DNA of 44,601 bases from Rhizobium leguminosarum (GCF_004123835.1 NZ_MZMU01000008.1:1-44601); one strand, 5' to 3'; shown: positions 1-12,080, counted from the first letter of the stretch. The notes: a model not told the origin generated them from the letters alone. Program-made: numbers and translations.

Positions 1-95
1 CAGAACACAAACCAGCAATCGCCAATCCGCTTGAGTTTCACTAGAACGAAAGACTTCGTCGCCAGCAGCGCCGCCGCCCTCGTTCAGTGAGTGGG
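1..95 (-). other. probable 5' leader of a leftward rRNA operon
   Basis: No protein gene is supported here. Read on the minus strand, this stretch follows a strong promoter and starts with a GC-rich segment, as the leader of a rhizobial ribosomal RNA operon does before 16S rRNA. The 16S gene itself would lie to the left of the window, so the assignment is inferred from the promoter and context and is not seen directly. Confidence 0.45.
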
Positions 96-125
96 CTTAT
101 AGAACTAACCCTCCCAAACAGTCAA
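96..125 (-). promoter_or_regulatory. strong rrn-type promoter reading leftward
   Basis: On the minus strand, TTGACT (120-125) is separated by 17 bases from CTATAA (97-102), which is followed by GCCC and a GC-rich start region. Just upstream (about 126-165) is an AT-rich run with A and T tracts that would fit an UP element. A near-consensus -35, a -10 with a GC-rich discriminator and an UP-like tract together are typical of rhizobial rRNA promoters. A tRNA or other stable RNA target is the alternative. Confidence 0.55.
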
Positions 126-480
126 CAGCGCTTTTCGAAAAATTTGATTTTTCTTTCAGGCAATTGTTTTTACAGGCAAAATTCCAGGCAACACGCGAAT
201 GCGATCGTTTCCCGGATTCCGACCGGTCTTACGCGGCCAGGAAAGATGAACGCCTTTCGACTTTTCGTGGAAAGAGCGCTCTTTTGTCTCCTGCGCCCCG
301 ACATCATCACAATCTGCTGGTCTTAAGAGACACATGATTCACACAGGCAAATGCAGGCAGACTGCCTGTTCTTGAGTGATTTGACTTCCATGCCCAAAAT
401 ATGCACATCTTTCGCCCCAGCCAGGATGGCCGATCAATGCTCCCACAGACGCCTGATGTAAGGACGCGGACCCGACTGCC
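126..480. other. intergenic region between the rrn promoter and the M23 peptidase gene
   Basis: No convincing gene is seen in this stretch. It holds the AT-rich UP-like tract and a short perfect dyad, CAGGCA-GAC-TGCCTG (354-368), that could be an operator or a small hairpin. The promoter of the downstream peptidase gene must lie here, but I cannot place it with confidence. Confidence 0.4.
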
Positions 481-2421
481 ATGATGACGGAGAAAATGAT
501 GATCCGCTCGTTAGGCAACGAGCCTCCGCTTCTGGCCGACGGCAGACGCGCGCCCGACCGGCGCGAAGTTTCCTTGCGCTGGCTCTCGGGCACGTTCCTC
601 ACCGGCATTACATCTTCCGTCCTGATGGGGGTTGCTCTTTTTGCCGCCCTTGACGGCCGCCAGCAACTGGCGATCCCCGCCGAAGCCTATGCAAGTGTTG
701 CGGCAGACGCGCATGAGGATACGACAGTGGTCCGCGGCGGCCGGCTGATCGCGCCCGCCATCGCCGCAAAACCGTCCGACCGTGCCATCATGGAAGTCTC
801 AACCGTCGTCCACGACGGCGAAAAGGAAGTCGTGCGCCGCCAGCCCTTCGCGCATGTGAAGATGACGCTGGCCGCCAACCATGTGGCGACGGAGGACTAT
901 CCCGACTTCGATCCCCTGGCGATCTTCTCCGCCGACGAGCCGCAGCCCGCGCCGCAAAGCCGCACAGGCGCGCTTTACGGCTCCGACGTCGAATCCGAAG
1001 TCAGCCTCAAAACCATTCCCTTCCCGACCGGCAAGACCAGCATGCAGATGGCATCCGGCCTGTCGCTCGAGGAGGTCGAAGAGAATGTGCGCTCCAACGG
1101 CTCGGTGCTAACCGACGGCAACACTCAGCTCGCAGCCCTTTATTACGTCGATCCGCGTCGTTTCTCCAACGAGGACGCCGATGTCGATCTGACCGCCGGT
1201 CTGTCCGCCCGCGTGCTCGAACAGAACATGACGGTCTCCGCATCGGAATCGATCACGCCGCAGACCGAAGAATTTGCCGACGACATCCTGCCGGTGCGCG
1301 TCGACACGCCGATTGCCAAGGCGCTGACGGATTCAGGCTATCCGCAGCAATATGCCGATGGCATCGCCGGCTATATCGCGCAGCAATTGGGTTCCGGTGA
1401 TCTCGACAAGGGCGACGTGCTGCGCATCGGCATCATTCAGAAGGGCGAACAGGCAAAGATCATCCGAGCCAGCGTCTACCGCGGCACGCGCCATCTCGTC
1501 ACCGTGGCCGTCGACGACAAGGGCAGATACGTGCCCGGCAGTGAGCCGCCGATGCTGGATGCCATCGCCACCGCCTTCGATGACAATTCCTTCGCACCGC
1601 CCCCCGGCCAAAACCTGCCGCGCGTCTATGACGGCATCTATCGAGCTGCCCTTTCCTACGGCATGACCAAGGATATGACGGCGCTGATCATCAAGCTGCT
1701 CGCCAGCAATGTCGATTTCCAGGCGCAGTTGAGGCCGACCGACAGTCTCGAAGCCTTCTTCTCCGTCGCCGACAGCGCCGGTCAGGCGACCGAGGATTCC
1801 GAACTGCTCTATGTCAACGCCCGTTTCGGCGACACGCAGACGCGCTTCTATCGCTTCCAGGACCCCGACGACGGCACGGTCGATTATTTCGACGAGAACG
1901 GCAAGAGCATCCGCCAGTTCCTGCTGCGCAACCCGGTGCCGAACGGCATTTTCAAATCGGGCTTCGGCATGCGCCGCCACCCCATCCTCGGTTTCGCCCG
2001 CATGCACACCGGCGTCGACTGGGCAGCGCCGCGTGGCACGGCGATCATCGCCGCCGGCAACGGCACGGTCGAAAAAGCCGGCTGGGATTCCGGCGGTTAT
2101 GGCAACCAGACGATCGTGCGCCATGCCAACGGCTATGAATCCTCCTACAATCACCAGAGCGCTATCGCCAAGGGCGTCGTCCCCGGCGCCAAGATCCGCC
2201 AGGGCCAGGTGATCGGCTGGGTCGGCACGACGGGCGAATCCACCGGCCCGCACCTGCATTACGAGCTGATCGTCAACGGCACCAAGGTCGATCCGCTGCG
2301 CATTCGCCTGCCAGGCGGAAAATCGCTGCAGGGCGAGGCGCTGGCGAAATTCGAAGACGAGCGCAAGCGCATCGATACGCTGCTCAACAACCAGACGCCA
2401 GACCAGGTGGCGAGCAAGTAA
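481..2421 (+). CDS. M23 family metallopeptidase (LytM-type murein endopeptidase)
   Basis: This is a probable periplasmic zinc peptidase that cuts peptide cross-links in peptidoglycan, or a catalytically related division or envelope factor. The 646-residue protein has a short basic N-terminus, one membrane anchor near residues 38-58, a long extracytoplasmic middle part and a C-terminal M23 domain. The zinc-site residues are visible: His509 and Asp513 in MHTGVD, and HLH at 591-593 in GPHLHYE. An intact HxxxD plus HxH set argues for an active enzyme. The first ATG has no good ribosome site; GGAG inside the frame points to ATG codons at 496 or 499 as alternative starts. The gene is monocistronic and ends at a bidirectional terminator shared with clpB. 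Confidence 0.88.
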   Translation: MMTEKMMIRSLGNEPPLLADGRRAPDRREVSLRWLSGTFLTGITSSVLMGVALFAALDGRQQLAIPAEAYASVAADAHEDTTVVRGGRLIAPAIAAKPSDRAIMEVSTVVHDGEKEVVRRQPFAHVKMTLAANHVATEDYPDFDPLAIFSADEPQPAPQSRTGALYGSDVESEVSLKTIPFPTGKTSMQMASGLSLEEVEENVRSNGSVLTDGNTQLAALYYVDPRRFSNEDADVDLTAGLSARVLEQNMTVSASESITPQTEEFADDILPVRVDTPIAKALTDSGYPQQYADGIAGYIAQQLGSGDLDKGDVLRIGIIQKGEQAKIIRASVYRGTRHLVTVAVDDKGRYVPGSEPPMLDAIATAFDDNSFAPPPGQNLPRVYDGIYRAALSYGMTKDMTALIIKLLASNVDFQAQLRPTDSLEAFFSVADSAGQATEDSELLYVNARFGDTQTRFYRFQDPDDGTVDYFDENGKSIRQFLLRNPVPNGIFKSGFGMRRHPILGFARMHTGVDWAAPRGTAIIAAGNGTVEKAGWDSGGYGNQTIVRHANGYESSYNHQSAIAKGVVPGAKIRQGQVIGWVGTTGESTGPHLHYELIVNGTKVDPLRIRLPGGKSLQGEALAKFEDERKRIDTLLNNQTPDQVASK

Positions 2422-2473
2422 TTCCGTTAAGCCGACAAGCTGATGACCCGCCGGCGTTACCCACGCCAAACGA

Positions 2474-2503
2474 AAAATGGCGGCCGAAGCCGCCATTTTC
2501 TCA
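2474..2503. terminator. bidirectional terminator between the M23 gene and clpB
   Basis: An 11-bp perfect stem (AAAATGGCGGC pairing with GCCGCCATTTT) closes a CGAA loop. The stem has an A run on the left and a T run on the right, so it can act as an intrinsic terminator in both directions between these convergent genes. Confidence 0.85.
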
Positions 2504-2522
2504 TTCATCCGGCAAACTGGGT

Positions 2523-5123
<2,601 letters not shown>

Positions 5124-5285
5124 ATTCTACCTCCATTGATCGCCCTGCCCTGACGAGGCGCAGACCGATGATTGAGATCGACCCCCTGAAAAGGCAGGTC
5201 GCACTTTGCCCGGCTGGGGCTCGGGCGAAGCAGTTCGAAGAGAATATGGTAGCCTGTTCTGCGAGTTTAAAGAGCCCATAAAATG

Positions 5286-5314
5286 AAAATCCCCGGCACA
5301 AGGCCGGGGATTTT
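5286..5314. terminator. terminator downstream of the DUF4167 gene
   Basis: A 12-bp perfect stem (AAAATCCCCGGC with GCCGGGGATTTT) closes an ACAAG loop and is flanked by A and T runs. It lies between the DUF4167 stop codon and the clpB start, so it would end the leftward DUF4167 transcript and insulate clpB. Confidence 0.8.
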
Positions 5315-5374
5315 CAAGCTAATTCGAGTAGATGGCATGAACTTCACGCTCTCCCTGAAGGGGAAGCGAAATCC

Positions 5375-6142
5375 TCATTCCGATGCGACGTCAGCCAGCA
5401 CTGGCGCCTCGGCAGAGGCACCCTCGCCTTCAGCGGCGGCTTCTTCGCCCTCAGCGCCGCGACGCGGGCGACGGGGACGGCTGCCGGTGCTGCGGCGGCG
5501 GGGCTGGCGTTCGCGCGGCTGGCCGCCGGCACCTTCCTCGTCCATGGCGACTTCGGCCGGAATGCCTTCGATCTCCGGCTGCGGGCCGGTTCCATCGATG
5601 ACCTCGGACTGGGGTGCCGGTGCCGGCGCCTGAGCGGCTACCGGCTTCGGCTGTGCCTGCGGCTGGTGCTGTCTACTCTGCTGCGGCTGTTGCGGCCTGC
5701 TCTGCGGCGGCTGGACGATAACGACATCGTCGCCGTCATTGTCATTCTCATTGTCATTGTTATCCATATCATCGCCGTCGCGGTCCGCACCGTCGCGATC
5801 ATTGTACTCGCCGCGGTCGTCGCGCTGGAAGCGTTCCTGCATCTGCGCCTGGGCGCTGGCGATGATACGATTGTAATGTTCGGCGTGCTGGAGATAGTTC
5901 TCGGCCATCACACGATCACCGGAGCTATGGGCGTCGCGGGCCAGCTGCGCGTATTTTTCGGCGATATGCTGCGCCGTACCGCGAATCTTCACGTCGGGGC
6001 CGGAGCTGTCATAAGTCCGGGTGAGCGGATTGCCGCCCTTGCGGTTGAAATTGTTGTTATTGTTATTTCCACCGCCGCCGCCACCGCCGCCGTTATTGTT
6101 ACCACGCCCTCGACCGCGCTTGTTCTGCTGTCCTGGCCTCAT
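5375..6142 (-). CDS. DUF4167 domain protein, Asn/Gly/Gln-rich
   Basis: This is a conserved alphaproteobacterial protein of unknown function, 255 residues from the chosen start. The N-terminus is basic and Arg/Gly-rich, followed by glycine and asparagine homopolymer runs (about 15-33). The compact conserved DUF4167 block follows (about 45-110, with GTAQHIAEKYAQLARDA). After that comes a long low-complexity acidic then Gln/Pro/Ala tail, ending in an Arg-rich stretch. The basic RGRG motif and disorder suggest an RNA-associated or condensate-forming protein, which is inference only. The ATG at 6142 is chosen because AGGTGA precedes it and because family members begin MRPGQQNKRGRG; the longer upstream frame looks like leader. 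It sits downstream of prfA-prmC in a conserved order. Confidence 0.85.
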   Translation of the reverse strand: MRPGQQNKRGRGRGNNNGGGGGGGGNNNNNNFNRKGGNPLTRTYDSSGPDVKIRGTAQHIAEKYAQLARDAHSSGDRVMAENYLQHAEHYNRIIASAQAQMQERFQRDDRGEYNDRDGADRDGDDMDNNDNENDNDGDDVVIVQPPQSRPQQPQQSRQHQPQAQPKPVAAQAPAPAPQSEVIDGTGPQPEIEGIPAEVAMDEEGAGGQPRERQPRRRSTGSRPRRPRRGAEGEEAAAEGEGASAEAPVLADVASE

Positions 6143-6483
6143 AGATCGTTCACCTGAATTCTCTGTTTGTGATGGATACATGGCACCAACCGCCATGACC
6201 GGAAACCGGGTCAGGACCTTTGTGCCGCGAGCATACTGCGCCTTTGCGCCGACCTGCCGCTTGGTTCTCAAATCAGTTTGACTGATTCACGCATTGGGTC
6301 GTGTTCAACCGTTGAAACTCTCGTTTAAAAGAGCGGACCCCCGAGGCAAACCAAGTACCGAACGAATCTCGTTCATTCCTATCTGCCCAACACGTGACCG
6401 CAGCCTATATTGCTTCACCGGGAAATCCAAGCCTTTTCTTCGCAATAACAATAATGTCCTGTTCAATGCCGCATTATCGTCTC
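6143..6483. other. 341-base intergenic region upstream of the DUF4167 gene
   Basis: No gene is supported. The region must contain the DUF4167 promoter. The only clear structure is a perfect dyad AATCAGT-TTG-ACTGATT at 6271-6287, described separately. Confidence 0.5.
6271..6287. promoter_or_regulatory. perfect 7-bp dyad, candidate operator
   Basis: AATCAGT and ACTGATT are perfect inverted copies separated by TTG. The site lies about 130 bases upstream of the DUF4167 start, in an otherwise featureless intergenic region. A dyad of this size with a 3-base centre fits a dimeric repressor site, but no regulator can be named. Confidence 0.3.
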
Positions 6484-7344
6484 TCATGCGAGCGCGAACA
6501 CGAGCACCCTGTCGTTCTGACCATAATCTTTCACGGATTTGAGGCACCTGAAGCCTTTCGCTTCAAAGATCGCCGTCACGTCGTTTCGCTGATCGTAGCC
6601 GATCTCCAGTCCGACGACCCCATCGGGCCTGATGAACCGTGCCGCATCCTTGGCTATGGCTTTGTAAGCGTCAAGCCCATCCGGGCCGCCATCCAGAGCC
6701 GCAGCCGGATCAAATTTCGTCACTTCGGGAGCGAGATCGTGAATGACATTGGAAGCAATATAGGGCGGATTTGAGACAATCGCGTGAAAGGATCCCTGGA
6801 TGTTCTCGAACCAACTCGACTGTACGACCTGAAAACGATCCTGCAATCCGTTTCTTTCTGCATTCGATCTTGCCGTCAGAAGTGCATCCGCCGATATGTC
6901 GCTGCCGACACCTGACCCATCAGGACACTCGCTCAAAAGCGCAAGGCATATCGCCCCGGTCCCGGTTCCCATGTCAAGGATATGGAGACGGCTTTGCGCC
7001 TTTGCAAGGTCTTTGAGATAGACGAGAACCGTATCGACCAGGATTTCGGTATCCGGCCGCGGTTCCAGCGTTTCCGCCGAGAGCCGCAACGGCAGGCCAT
7101 AGAATTCCCGCTCGCCGAGAATGCGATGCACCGGCTCATGACCGAGCCGCCGCTCCAGCGCCTTGAATATCACTTCGGCCCGCTCAGGAGAGAGCCTTTC
7201 GCCCGATCGCGTCAACAGCTCGGTCGGCGACAATTTCAGAAGGCCCGCAACAAGCAGCCGCGCATCGGTCGCCGGGTCGACGATACCGGCCTCGGTGAAG
7301 CGACGGCGCGCTTCGGCAAGCATATCGGCGACCGTCGAGCTCAT
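6484..7344 (-). CDS. prmC: release factor glutamine methyltransferase PrmC
   Basis: PrmC (HemK) methylates the glutamine of the GGQ motif in release factors, using S-adenosylmethionine, and so speeds peptide release. The 286-residue protein has a small helical N-terminal domain (about 1-80), the SAM-binding glycine motif in DMGTGTGAI from residue 124, and the catalytic NPPY at 192-195, which places the glutamine amide. The start codon overlaps the prfA stop codon (ATGA), so it is translationally coupled to its own substrate, release factor 1. This pairing is widespread in bacteria. Confidence 0.96.
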   Translation of the reverse strand: MSSTVADMLAEARRRFTEAGIVDPATDARLLVAGLLKLSPTELLTRSGERLSPERAEVIFKALERRLGHEPVHRILGEREFYGLPLRLSAETLEPRPDTEILVDTVLVYLKDLAKAQSRLHILDMGTGTGAICLALLSECPDGSGVGSDISADALLTARSNAERNGLQDRFQVVQSSWFENIQGSFHAIVSNPPYIASNVIHDLAPEVTKFDPAAALDGGPDGLDAYKAIAKDAARFIRPDGVVGLEIGYDQRNDVTAIFEAKGFRCLKSVKDYGQNDRVLVFALA

Positions 7345-8420
7345 TGTTGCTCGCCGAGCTGCGCCAGCTGGCTGGCCTGGTAATCGGCCATCAGCGCGTC
7401 GACGACCTCCTCGATTTCGCCTTCCATCATTCGGTCGAGCTTATAGAGCGTCAGATTGATGCGATGGTCCGTCACCCGCCCCTGCGGGAAATTATAGGTG
7501 CGGATGCGTTCCGAACGGTCGCCGGAGCCGACCTGGCTTTTGCGATCGGCAGAGCGCTCGCTATCGGCTCTCTGCCGCTCGGCATCATAAAGCCTGGAGC
7601 GCAGCACCTGCATCGCCTTGGCGCGATTTTGGTGTTGCGATTTTTCCGAGCTGGTGACGACGATGCCGCTCGGCAGGTGGGTGATGCGCACCGCTGAGTC
7701 CGTCGTGTTGACGTGCTGGCCGCCAGCACCCGAAGAGCGCATCGTGTCGATGCGGATGTCTTCAGCCCGGATCTCGATGTCGATCTCCTCGGCCTCCGGC
7801 AGCACCGCAACCGTTGCGGCCGACGTATGGATGCGCCCCCCCGCCTCGGTCTCAGGCACACGCTGCACGCGATGCACGCCCGATTCGAATTTCAGCTTGG
7901 CAAAGACGCCCCTGCCGGTGATCGTCGCGATGATTTCCTTGTAGCCGCCGGCTTCGCCCTCACTCGCCGAGAGCACCTCCACCTTCCAGTCCTTTTCCGC
8001 CGCAAAGCGCTCATACATGCGAAAGAGATCACCGGCGAAAAGGGCGGCTTCCGAACCACCCGTGCCAGCGCGGATTTCGAGGATCGCGCTCTTTTCGTCG
8101 GCTGCATCCTTCGGCAGAAGCAGGATCTGCATCTCCTGTTCCAGCGCCTCGATCTGCTCTTTCACCTCGGGCAGCTCCAGCTCGGCGAGGTCGCGCATCT
8201 CGCGGTCGACCGACCTGTCCTCGAGCAGCGTTTCGAGATCGGCAAGCTCGGCGACCGCCTTCTCATAGACGCGGATCTTCGTCACGACAGGCTGCAGCTC
8301 GGAATATTCGGATGCGAGCTTCACATAGACATCGGCAGCCGGGCCAGCCGACATGCGCGCCTCGATCTCGCCGAAACGACGTTCCAGCTCGCGCATCTTT
8401 TCAACGGGAAGCTTCGCCAC
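7341..8420 (-). CDS. prfA: peptide chain release factor 1
   Basis: RF1 reads UAA and UAG stop codons in the ribosomal A site and triggers hydrolysis of peptidyl-tRNA. The 359-residue length is normal. The stop-codon-reading tripeptide appears as Pro-Glu-Thr at 189-191 (the PxT motif of RF1, usually PAT or PVT) within [14 protein letters not shown]. The catalytic GGQ lies at 233-235 in GAGGQHVN. The start is GTG at 8420 with GGAG about eight bases upstream. prmC, whose product methylates Gln235, overlaps the stop codon. The upstream gene ptsP is only about 30 bases away, so ptsP-prfA-prmC is likely one operon. Confidence 0.97.
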   Translation of the reverse strand: MAKLPVEKMRELERRFGEIEARMSAGPAADVYVKLASEYSELQPVVTKIRVYEKAVAELADLETLLEDRSVDREMRDLAELELPEVKEQIEALEQEMQILLLPKDAADEKSAILEIRAGTGGSEAALFAGDLFRMYERFAAEKDWKVEVLSASEGEAGGYKEIIATITGRGVFAKLKFESGVHRVQRVPETEAGGRIHTSAATVAVLPEAEEIDIEIRAEDIRIDTMRSSGAGGQHVNTTDSAVRITHLPSGIVVTSSEKSQHQNRAKAMQVLRSRLYDAERQRADSERSADRKSQVGSGDRSERIRTYNFPQGRVTDHRINLTLYKLDRMMEGEIEEVVDALMADYQASQLAQLGEQQ

Positions 8421-8449
8421 CCTTCACTCCGATTCTTCTTAATCTCTGT

Positions 8450-10717
8450 CTAAAGAGGAATATTGTGGCTCTCGGCGAAGCGGGCAAGCACCTCGCGCAT
8501 CGGCATCATGGCGTGGTGATCGTCCAGCACCTCGCCCATCGCCTTCGTCAGTGCCCCGACATCGAGCCCGAGCAGCATCGCCTTCACCGGTCCGATCGAG
8601 GCCGGCGACATCGAGATCGAGCGGAAGCCGATGCCGAGCAGCGCCATCGCCGAGATGGGTTTGCTGGCGAGTTCGCCGCAGAGCGTCACCGGAGTCTTGT
8701 TCCGCTCCGCCCCGCGCACGATATCGCGCAGGATGCGCAAGAACGGCTTGCCGAGCGGATCGAAGCGATCCGAAACCCGTGCATTGCCGCGATCGACCGC
8801 CATCGAGAACTGGAAGAGATCGTTCGAACCGACCGAGACGAAATCGACCGCCTCCATCAACTCGTCGAGCTGCCAAAGCAGTGCCGGCACCTCCAGCATC
8901 GCCCCGAATTGCAGCTTGCGCGGCAGACCGTGGCCGAAGCGCGAGAGATGCTGCACTTCCTTCTGCAAGAGTTCGCGCACCATCTTCAGCTCGGAAACCT
9001 CGGTCACCATCGGCACCATCAGCTTCAGCTCGGTGTCGGCCGATGCCTTCAACAGGGCGCGCAACTGGGTGCGCAACAGTCCCGGCCGGTCGAGCGACAG
9101 CCGGATGGCGCGCCAGCCGAGTGCGGGATTTTCTTCCTCATGCCCACGGAAATAGGGCACGACCTTGTCGCCGCCGATATCGAGCGTACGGAAAGTGACG
9201 GTGCGGCCCGCCGCCTGTTTTATCACATTGCGATAGAACTGCTCCTGCTCCTCCGCCTTCGGCATGGTGGAGGCGATCATGAACTGCAGCTCGGTGCGGA
9301 AGAGGCCGATGCCCTCGGCACCCGATTCCGAAAGCTGCGGCAGGTCGACCAGCAGGCCGGCATTCATCATCAGCGCGATCCGCTGCCCATCCTTGGTCAC
9401 CGGCTCGACGGCGCGCAGCGCCCGGAACTGTTCCTGCCGCCTGGCGCGGAAGCGGACCTTTTCCTCGTAGGAACGCCGGTGATCGGCCATCGGCCGCAGA
9501 TGCACATGTCCCTCGTCGGCGTCGATGATCACAGCATCGCCGTTCTCGGCGAGCGCCACCACGCCCGCCGCCTGGCCGATGACGGGAATGCCCATGGCCC
9601 GCGCAACGATCACCACATGGCTCGTCACCGCCCCTTCTTCCAGCACCAGCCCGCGCACATTGGCGCGCGGATAATCGAGCAGTTCGGCCGCTCCCATAGC
9701 GCGCGCCAGAATGATCGCATCGCTGGGGAAACCTTCGCCGGTCGTCCGGCCGGTATAACCGGTCAACTGTCTGAGCAGCCGGTTCGCCAGATCCTCGAAA
9801 TCATGCATGCGTTCGCGCAGATAGGGGTCGGTCAACCGCATCATCCGCGCCTTGGTGTCGCTCTGCACTTTCTCGACCGCCGCTTCCGCCGTCAGACCGT
9901 TGCGGATCGCCTCCTCGAGCTTGCGCACCCAGCCCTGGTCGTGCGCAAACATACGATAGGTTTCGAGCACCTCGCGGTGTTCGCCCTCCATCGAGACGTC
10001 GCGACGCGACAGCATGTCGTCGATCGAAATCCTGAGCGAGCCCATGGCTTCGGCCAGCCGCCGGATTTCCTTCTCGGCATCCTCGTTCAGCAGATTGGTG
10101 ACGACGATGCGCGGCTCGTGCAGCACGACATAACCGAGGCCGATGCCGTCATTATAAGTGTCGCCGTCGACGGTGACCGAACGCGTCAGGTCGAGTTCGA
10201 GGCCGGGCTTGGTGATCTTCTTGAGCTCGCCGGTGGCGATCATCTCTGCAAGCACCATCGCCGTCGTCTCGAGCGCTTCCAGCTCTTCCTCGCGATAGTT
10301 GCGGCTCGCCTTGTTTTGCACGACGAGAACGCCGAGCGAGCGCCCGGTCCTGAGGATCGGCACGCCGAGGAAGGAATGGTAGATTTCTTCGCCCGTTTCC
10401 GGCAGGTAGCGGAAGGCAGGGTGCGACTGCGCGTCGGAAAGGTTCAATGGCTGGGCCGAGGCCGCGATGGTGCCGACCAGGCCCTGCCCCATCTTCAGTT
10501 GCGCCAGATGCACGGCCTCGCGGTTGAGGCCTTCGGTCGCGTAGAGTTCGAGGACGCCGTCGGCGCGCAGCACATAGACGGAGCAAACCTCCGCCACCAT
10601 GTTGCCGGCGATCTGGCGAACGATCCGGTCAAGACGATCCTGCGGCTCCAGCGGCTCCGCCATCAACTCGCGCAGCCGCCTGAGCAGCACGCGCGGACCG
10701 CCGGAAAGGTCTCTCAT
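8450..10717 (-). CDS. ptsP: PTS-Ntr phosphoenolpyruvate-protein phosphotransferase (EI-Ntr)
   Basis: EI-Ntr takes phosphate from phosphoenolpyruvate and passes it to NPr and then EIIA-Ntr (PtsN), a signalling chain that in alphaproteobacteria reports nitrogen and carbon status and affects potassium transport and polyhydroxybutyrate. The 755-residue protein starts with a GAF sensor domain (about 20-165), which binds glutamine in studied members. A PEP-utiliser N-terminal domain follows, then the swivelling domain with phospho-acceptor His367 in EEGAVTSHVVIVAR, and the TIM-barrel PEP-binding domain with SVGSNDLFQF near the C-terminus. The GAF domain separates it from sugar-PTS enzyme I. The partner genes are not in the window. 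Confidence 0.95.
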   Translation of the reverse strand: MRDLSGGPRVLLRRLRELMAEPLEPQDRLDRIVRQIAGNMVAEVCSVYVLRADGVLELYATEGLNREAVHLAQLKMGQGLVGTIAASAQPLNLSDAQSHPAFRYLPETGEEIYHSFLGVPILRTGRSLGVLVVQNKASRNYREEELEALETTAMVLAEMIATGELKKITKPGLELDLTRSVTVDGDTYNDGIGLGYVVLHEPRIVVTNLLNEDAEKEIRRLAEAMGSLRISIDDMLSRRDVSMEGEHREVLETYRMFAHDQGWVRKLEEAIRNGLTAEAAVEKVQSDTKARMMRLTDPYLRERMHDFEDLANRLLRQLTGYTGRTTGEGFPSDAIILARAMGAAELLDYPRANVRGLVLEEGAVTSHVVIVARAMGIPVIGQAAGVVALAENGDAVIIDADEGHVHLRPMADHRRSYEEKVRFRARRQEQFRALRAVEPVTKDGQRIALMMNAGLLVDLPQLSESGAEGIGLFRTELQFMIASTMPKAEEQEQFYRNVIKQAAGRTVTFRTLDIGGDKVVPYFRGHEEENPALGWRAIRLSLDRPGLLRTQLRALLKASADTELKLMVPMVTEVSELKMVRELLQKEVQHLSRFGHGLPRKLQFGAMLEVPALLWQLDELMEAVDFVSVGSNDLFQFSMAVDRGNARVSDRFDPLGKPFLRILRDIVRGAERNKTPVTLCGELASKPISAMALLGIGFRSISMSPASIGPVKAMLLGLDVGALTKAMGEVLDDHHAMMPMREVLARFAESHNIPL

Positions 10718-10805
10718 GGCGTCTCAAGCTCCCGAAACAACGCACTTAGTCCCGGCGGGCCGGCCTCATCTCCTCAACCTGAAGGGGCAGGCCGCCCGCT
10801 GGGAA

Positions 10806-12080
10806 TCAATTCTTATCCAGACCGTAGCAGGAATGCAAAGTCCTGACAGCGAGTTCTGCATAGGGACCGTCGATCAGGATGGAAATCTTGATCTCGGAGG
10901 TGGTGATCGCCTTGATGTTGATGCCTTTTTCGGCAAGTGCACGAAATGCGGTAGCGGCAACGCCCGCATGGCTGCGCATGCCGATGCCGATGACCGATAC
11001 TTTCACCAGCCCCGATTCGTTCTGCACGACATCGTAGCCGATCTTCTCCTTATGGTCGCCGAGCACCTTGATCGCCTTCTCGACGTCGCCTGACGGTACG
11101 GTGAAGGTCATGTCGGTCTTCGACCCGTCCTCGGAAATATTCTGGACGATCATGTCGACATTGATATGGGATTCGGCGAGCGGCCCGAAGATCGCCGCGG
11201 AGACGCCCGGCCGGTCGGCAAGACGGCGAAGCGAGATCTGAGCCTCATCCTTGGCATAGGCGATGCCGGTGACTACTTCCTGTTCCACGATTTCATCCTC
11301 GTCACAAATCAGCGTTCCGGGCGGGTTCAGCAGATCGCCCATGCCCGGAGCATCGGGATCTTCGAATGATGAGCGCACGAAGGTGCGCACCTTGTGTACC
11401 ATGGCGAGCTCGACCGAGCGCACCTGCAGTACCTTGGCGCCGAGCGAGGCCATTTCCAGCATTTCCTCAAAGGCGATCTTTTTCAGCCTGCGCGCCTTCG
11501 GCACGATGCGCGGGTCGGTGGTGTAGACGCCGTCGACATCAGTGTAGATATCGCAGCGGTCTGCCTTGACAGCTGCCGCGATTGCGACGGCCGAAGTGTC
11601 CGATCCGCCGCGTCCCAACGTCGCGATACGGTTGTCGGGTCCCAACCCCTGGAAGCCGGAGATGACGGCGACCTGCCCCTCGCCCATGCGCTTGACGATG
11701 TCGGAGCCGTCGATCTCCATGATCCGTGCTGCGCCATGCGCATTGTCGGTGCGGATCGGGATCTGCCATCCCTGCCAGGAACGGGCATTGATATCCATCG
11801 CCTGCAATGCGATCGCCAGCAGACCGGAGGTCACTTGCTCGCCGGATGCGACCACCGCATCATATTCCCGTGCATCGTAAAATGGAGAATTGGCGCCGAT
11901 CACCTTCGGCGTGCCCTGGACCCAGCCGACCAGTTCATTGGTTTTGCCGGACATGGCCGAGACGACCACCGCCACCTCGTGCCCGGCATCGACTTCGCGT
12001 TTTACGTGGCGGGCAACGTTCTTGATGCGGTCCAGGTCAGCGACGGACGTGCCGCCGAATTTCATTACGATGCGTGCCAT
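10806..12080 (-). CDS. lysC: aspartate kinase
   Basis: This cytoplasmic enzyme phosphorylates aspartate, the first step toward lysine, threonine, methionine and diaminopimelate. The 424-residue protein begins with the kinase motif KFGGTSVAD (7-15), contains the nucleotide- and substrate-binding stretch GFQGLGPDNRIATLGRGGSD, and ends in two ACT domains (about 265-424) that bind feedback inhibitors. The length and the absence of a fused homoserine dehydrogenase mark it as a monofunctional aspartokinase. It is separated from ptsP by 88 bases and may be co-transcribed with it. I see no lysine riboswitch upstream. Confidence 0.96.
   Translation of the reverse strand: MARIVMKFGGTSVADLDRIKNVARHVKREVDAGHEVAVVVSAMSGKTNELVGWVQGTPKVIGANSPFYDAREYDAVVASGEQVTSGLLAIALQAMDINARSWQGWQIPIRTDNAHGAARIMEIDGSDIVKRMGEGQVAVISGFQGLGPDNRIATLGRGGSDTSAVAIAAAVKADRCDIYTDVDGVYTTDPRIVPKARRLKKIAFEEMLEMASLGAKVLQVRSVELAMVHKVRTFVRSSFEDPDAPGMGDLLNPPGTLICDEDEIVEQEVVTGIAYAKDEAQISLRRLADRPGVSAAIFGPLAESHINVDMIVQNISEDGSKTDMTFTVPSGDVEKAIKVLGDHKEKIGYDVVQNESGLVKVSVIGIGMRSHAGVAATAFRALAEKGINIKAITTSEIKISILIDGPYAELAVRTLHSCYGLDKN

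Noticed and set aside
87..326. Open frame of 79 codons at the left edge
   Set aside because: It overlaps the rRNA-type promoter, has no good ribosome site and no domain.
1333..2508. Long open frame of about 390 codons on the minus strand opposite the M23 peptidase gene
   Set aside because: It is a shadow of the real gene in a GC-rich genome; its product has no recognisable domain and the plus-strand gene has intact catalytic motifs.
5124..5285. Heat-shock (RpoH) promoter for clpB
   Set aside because: One is expected from biology, but no stretch gave both a CTTG-type -35 and a CCCCAT-type -10 at proper spacing that I could defend.
8312..10846. Open frame of about 840 codons on the plus strand opposite ptsP and prfA
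   Set aside because: The product is His/Arg/Gln-rich with no domain, as expected from the antisense strand of GC-rich genes. The minus-strand ptsP has all expected motifs.
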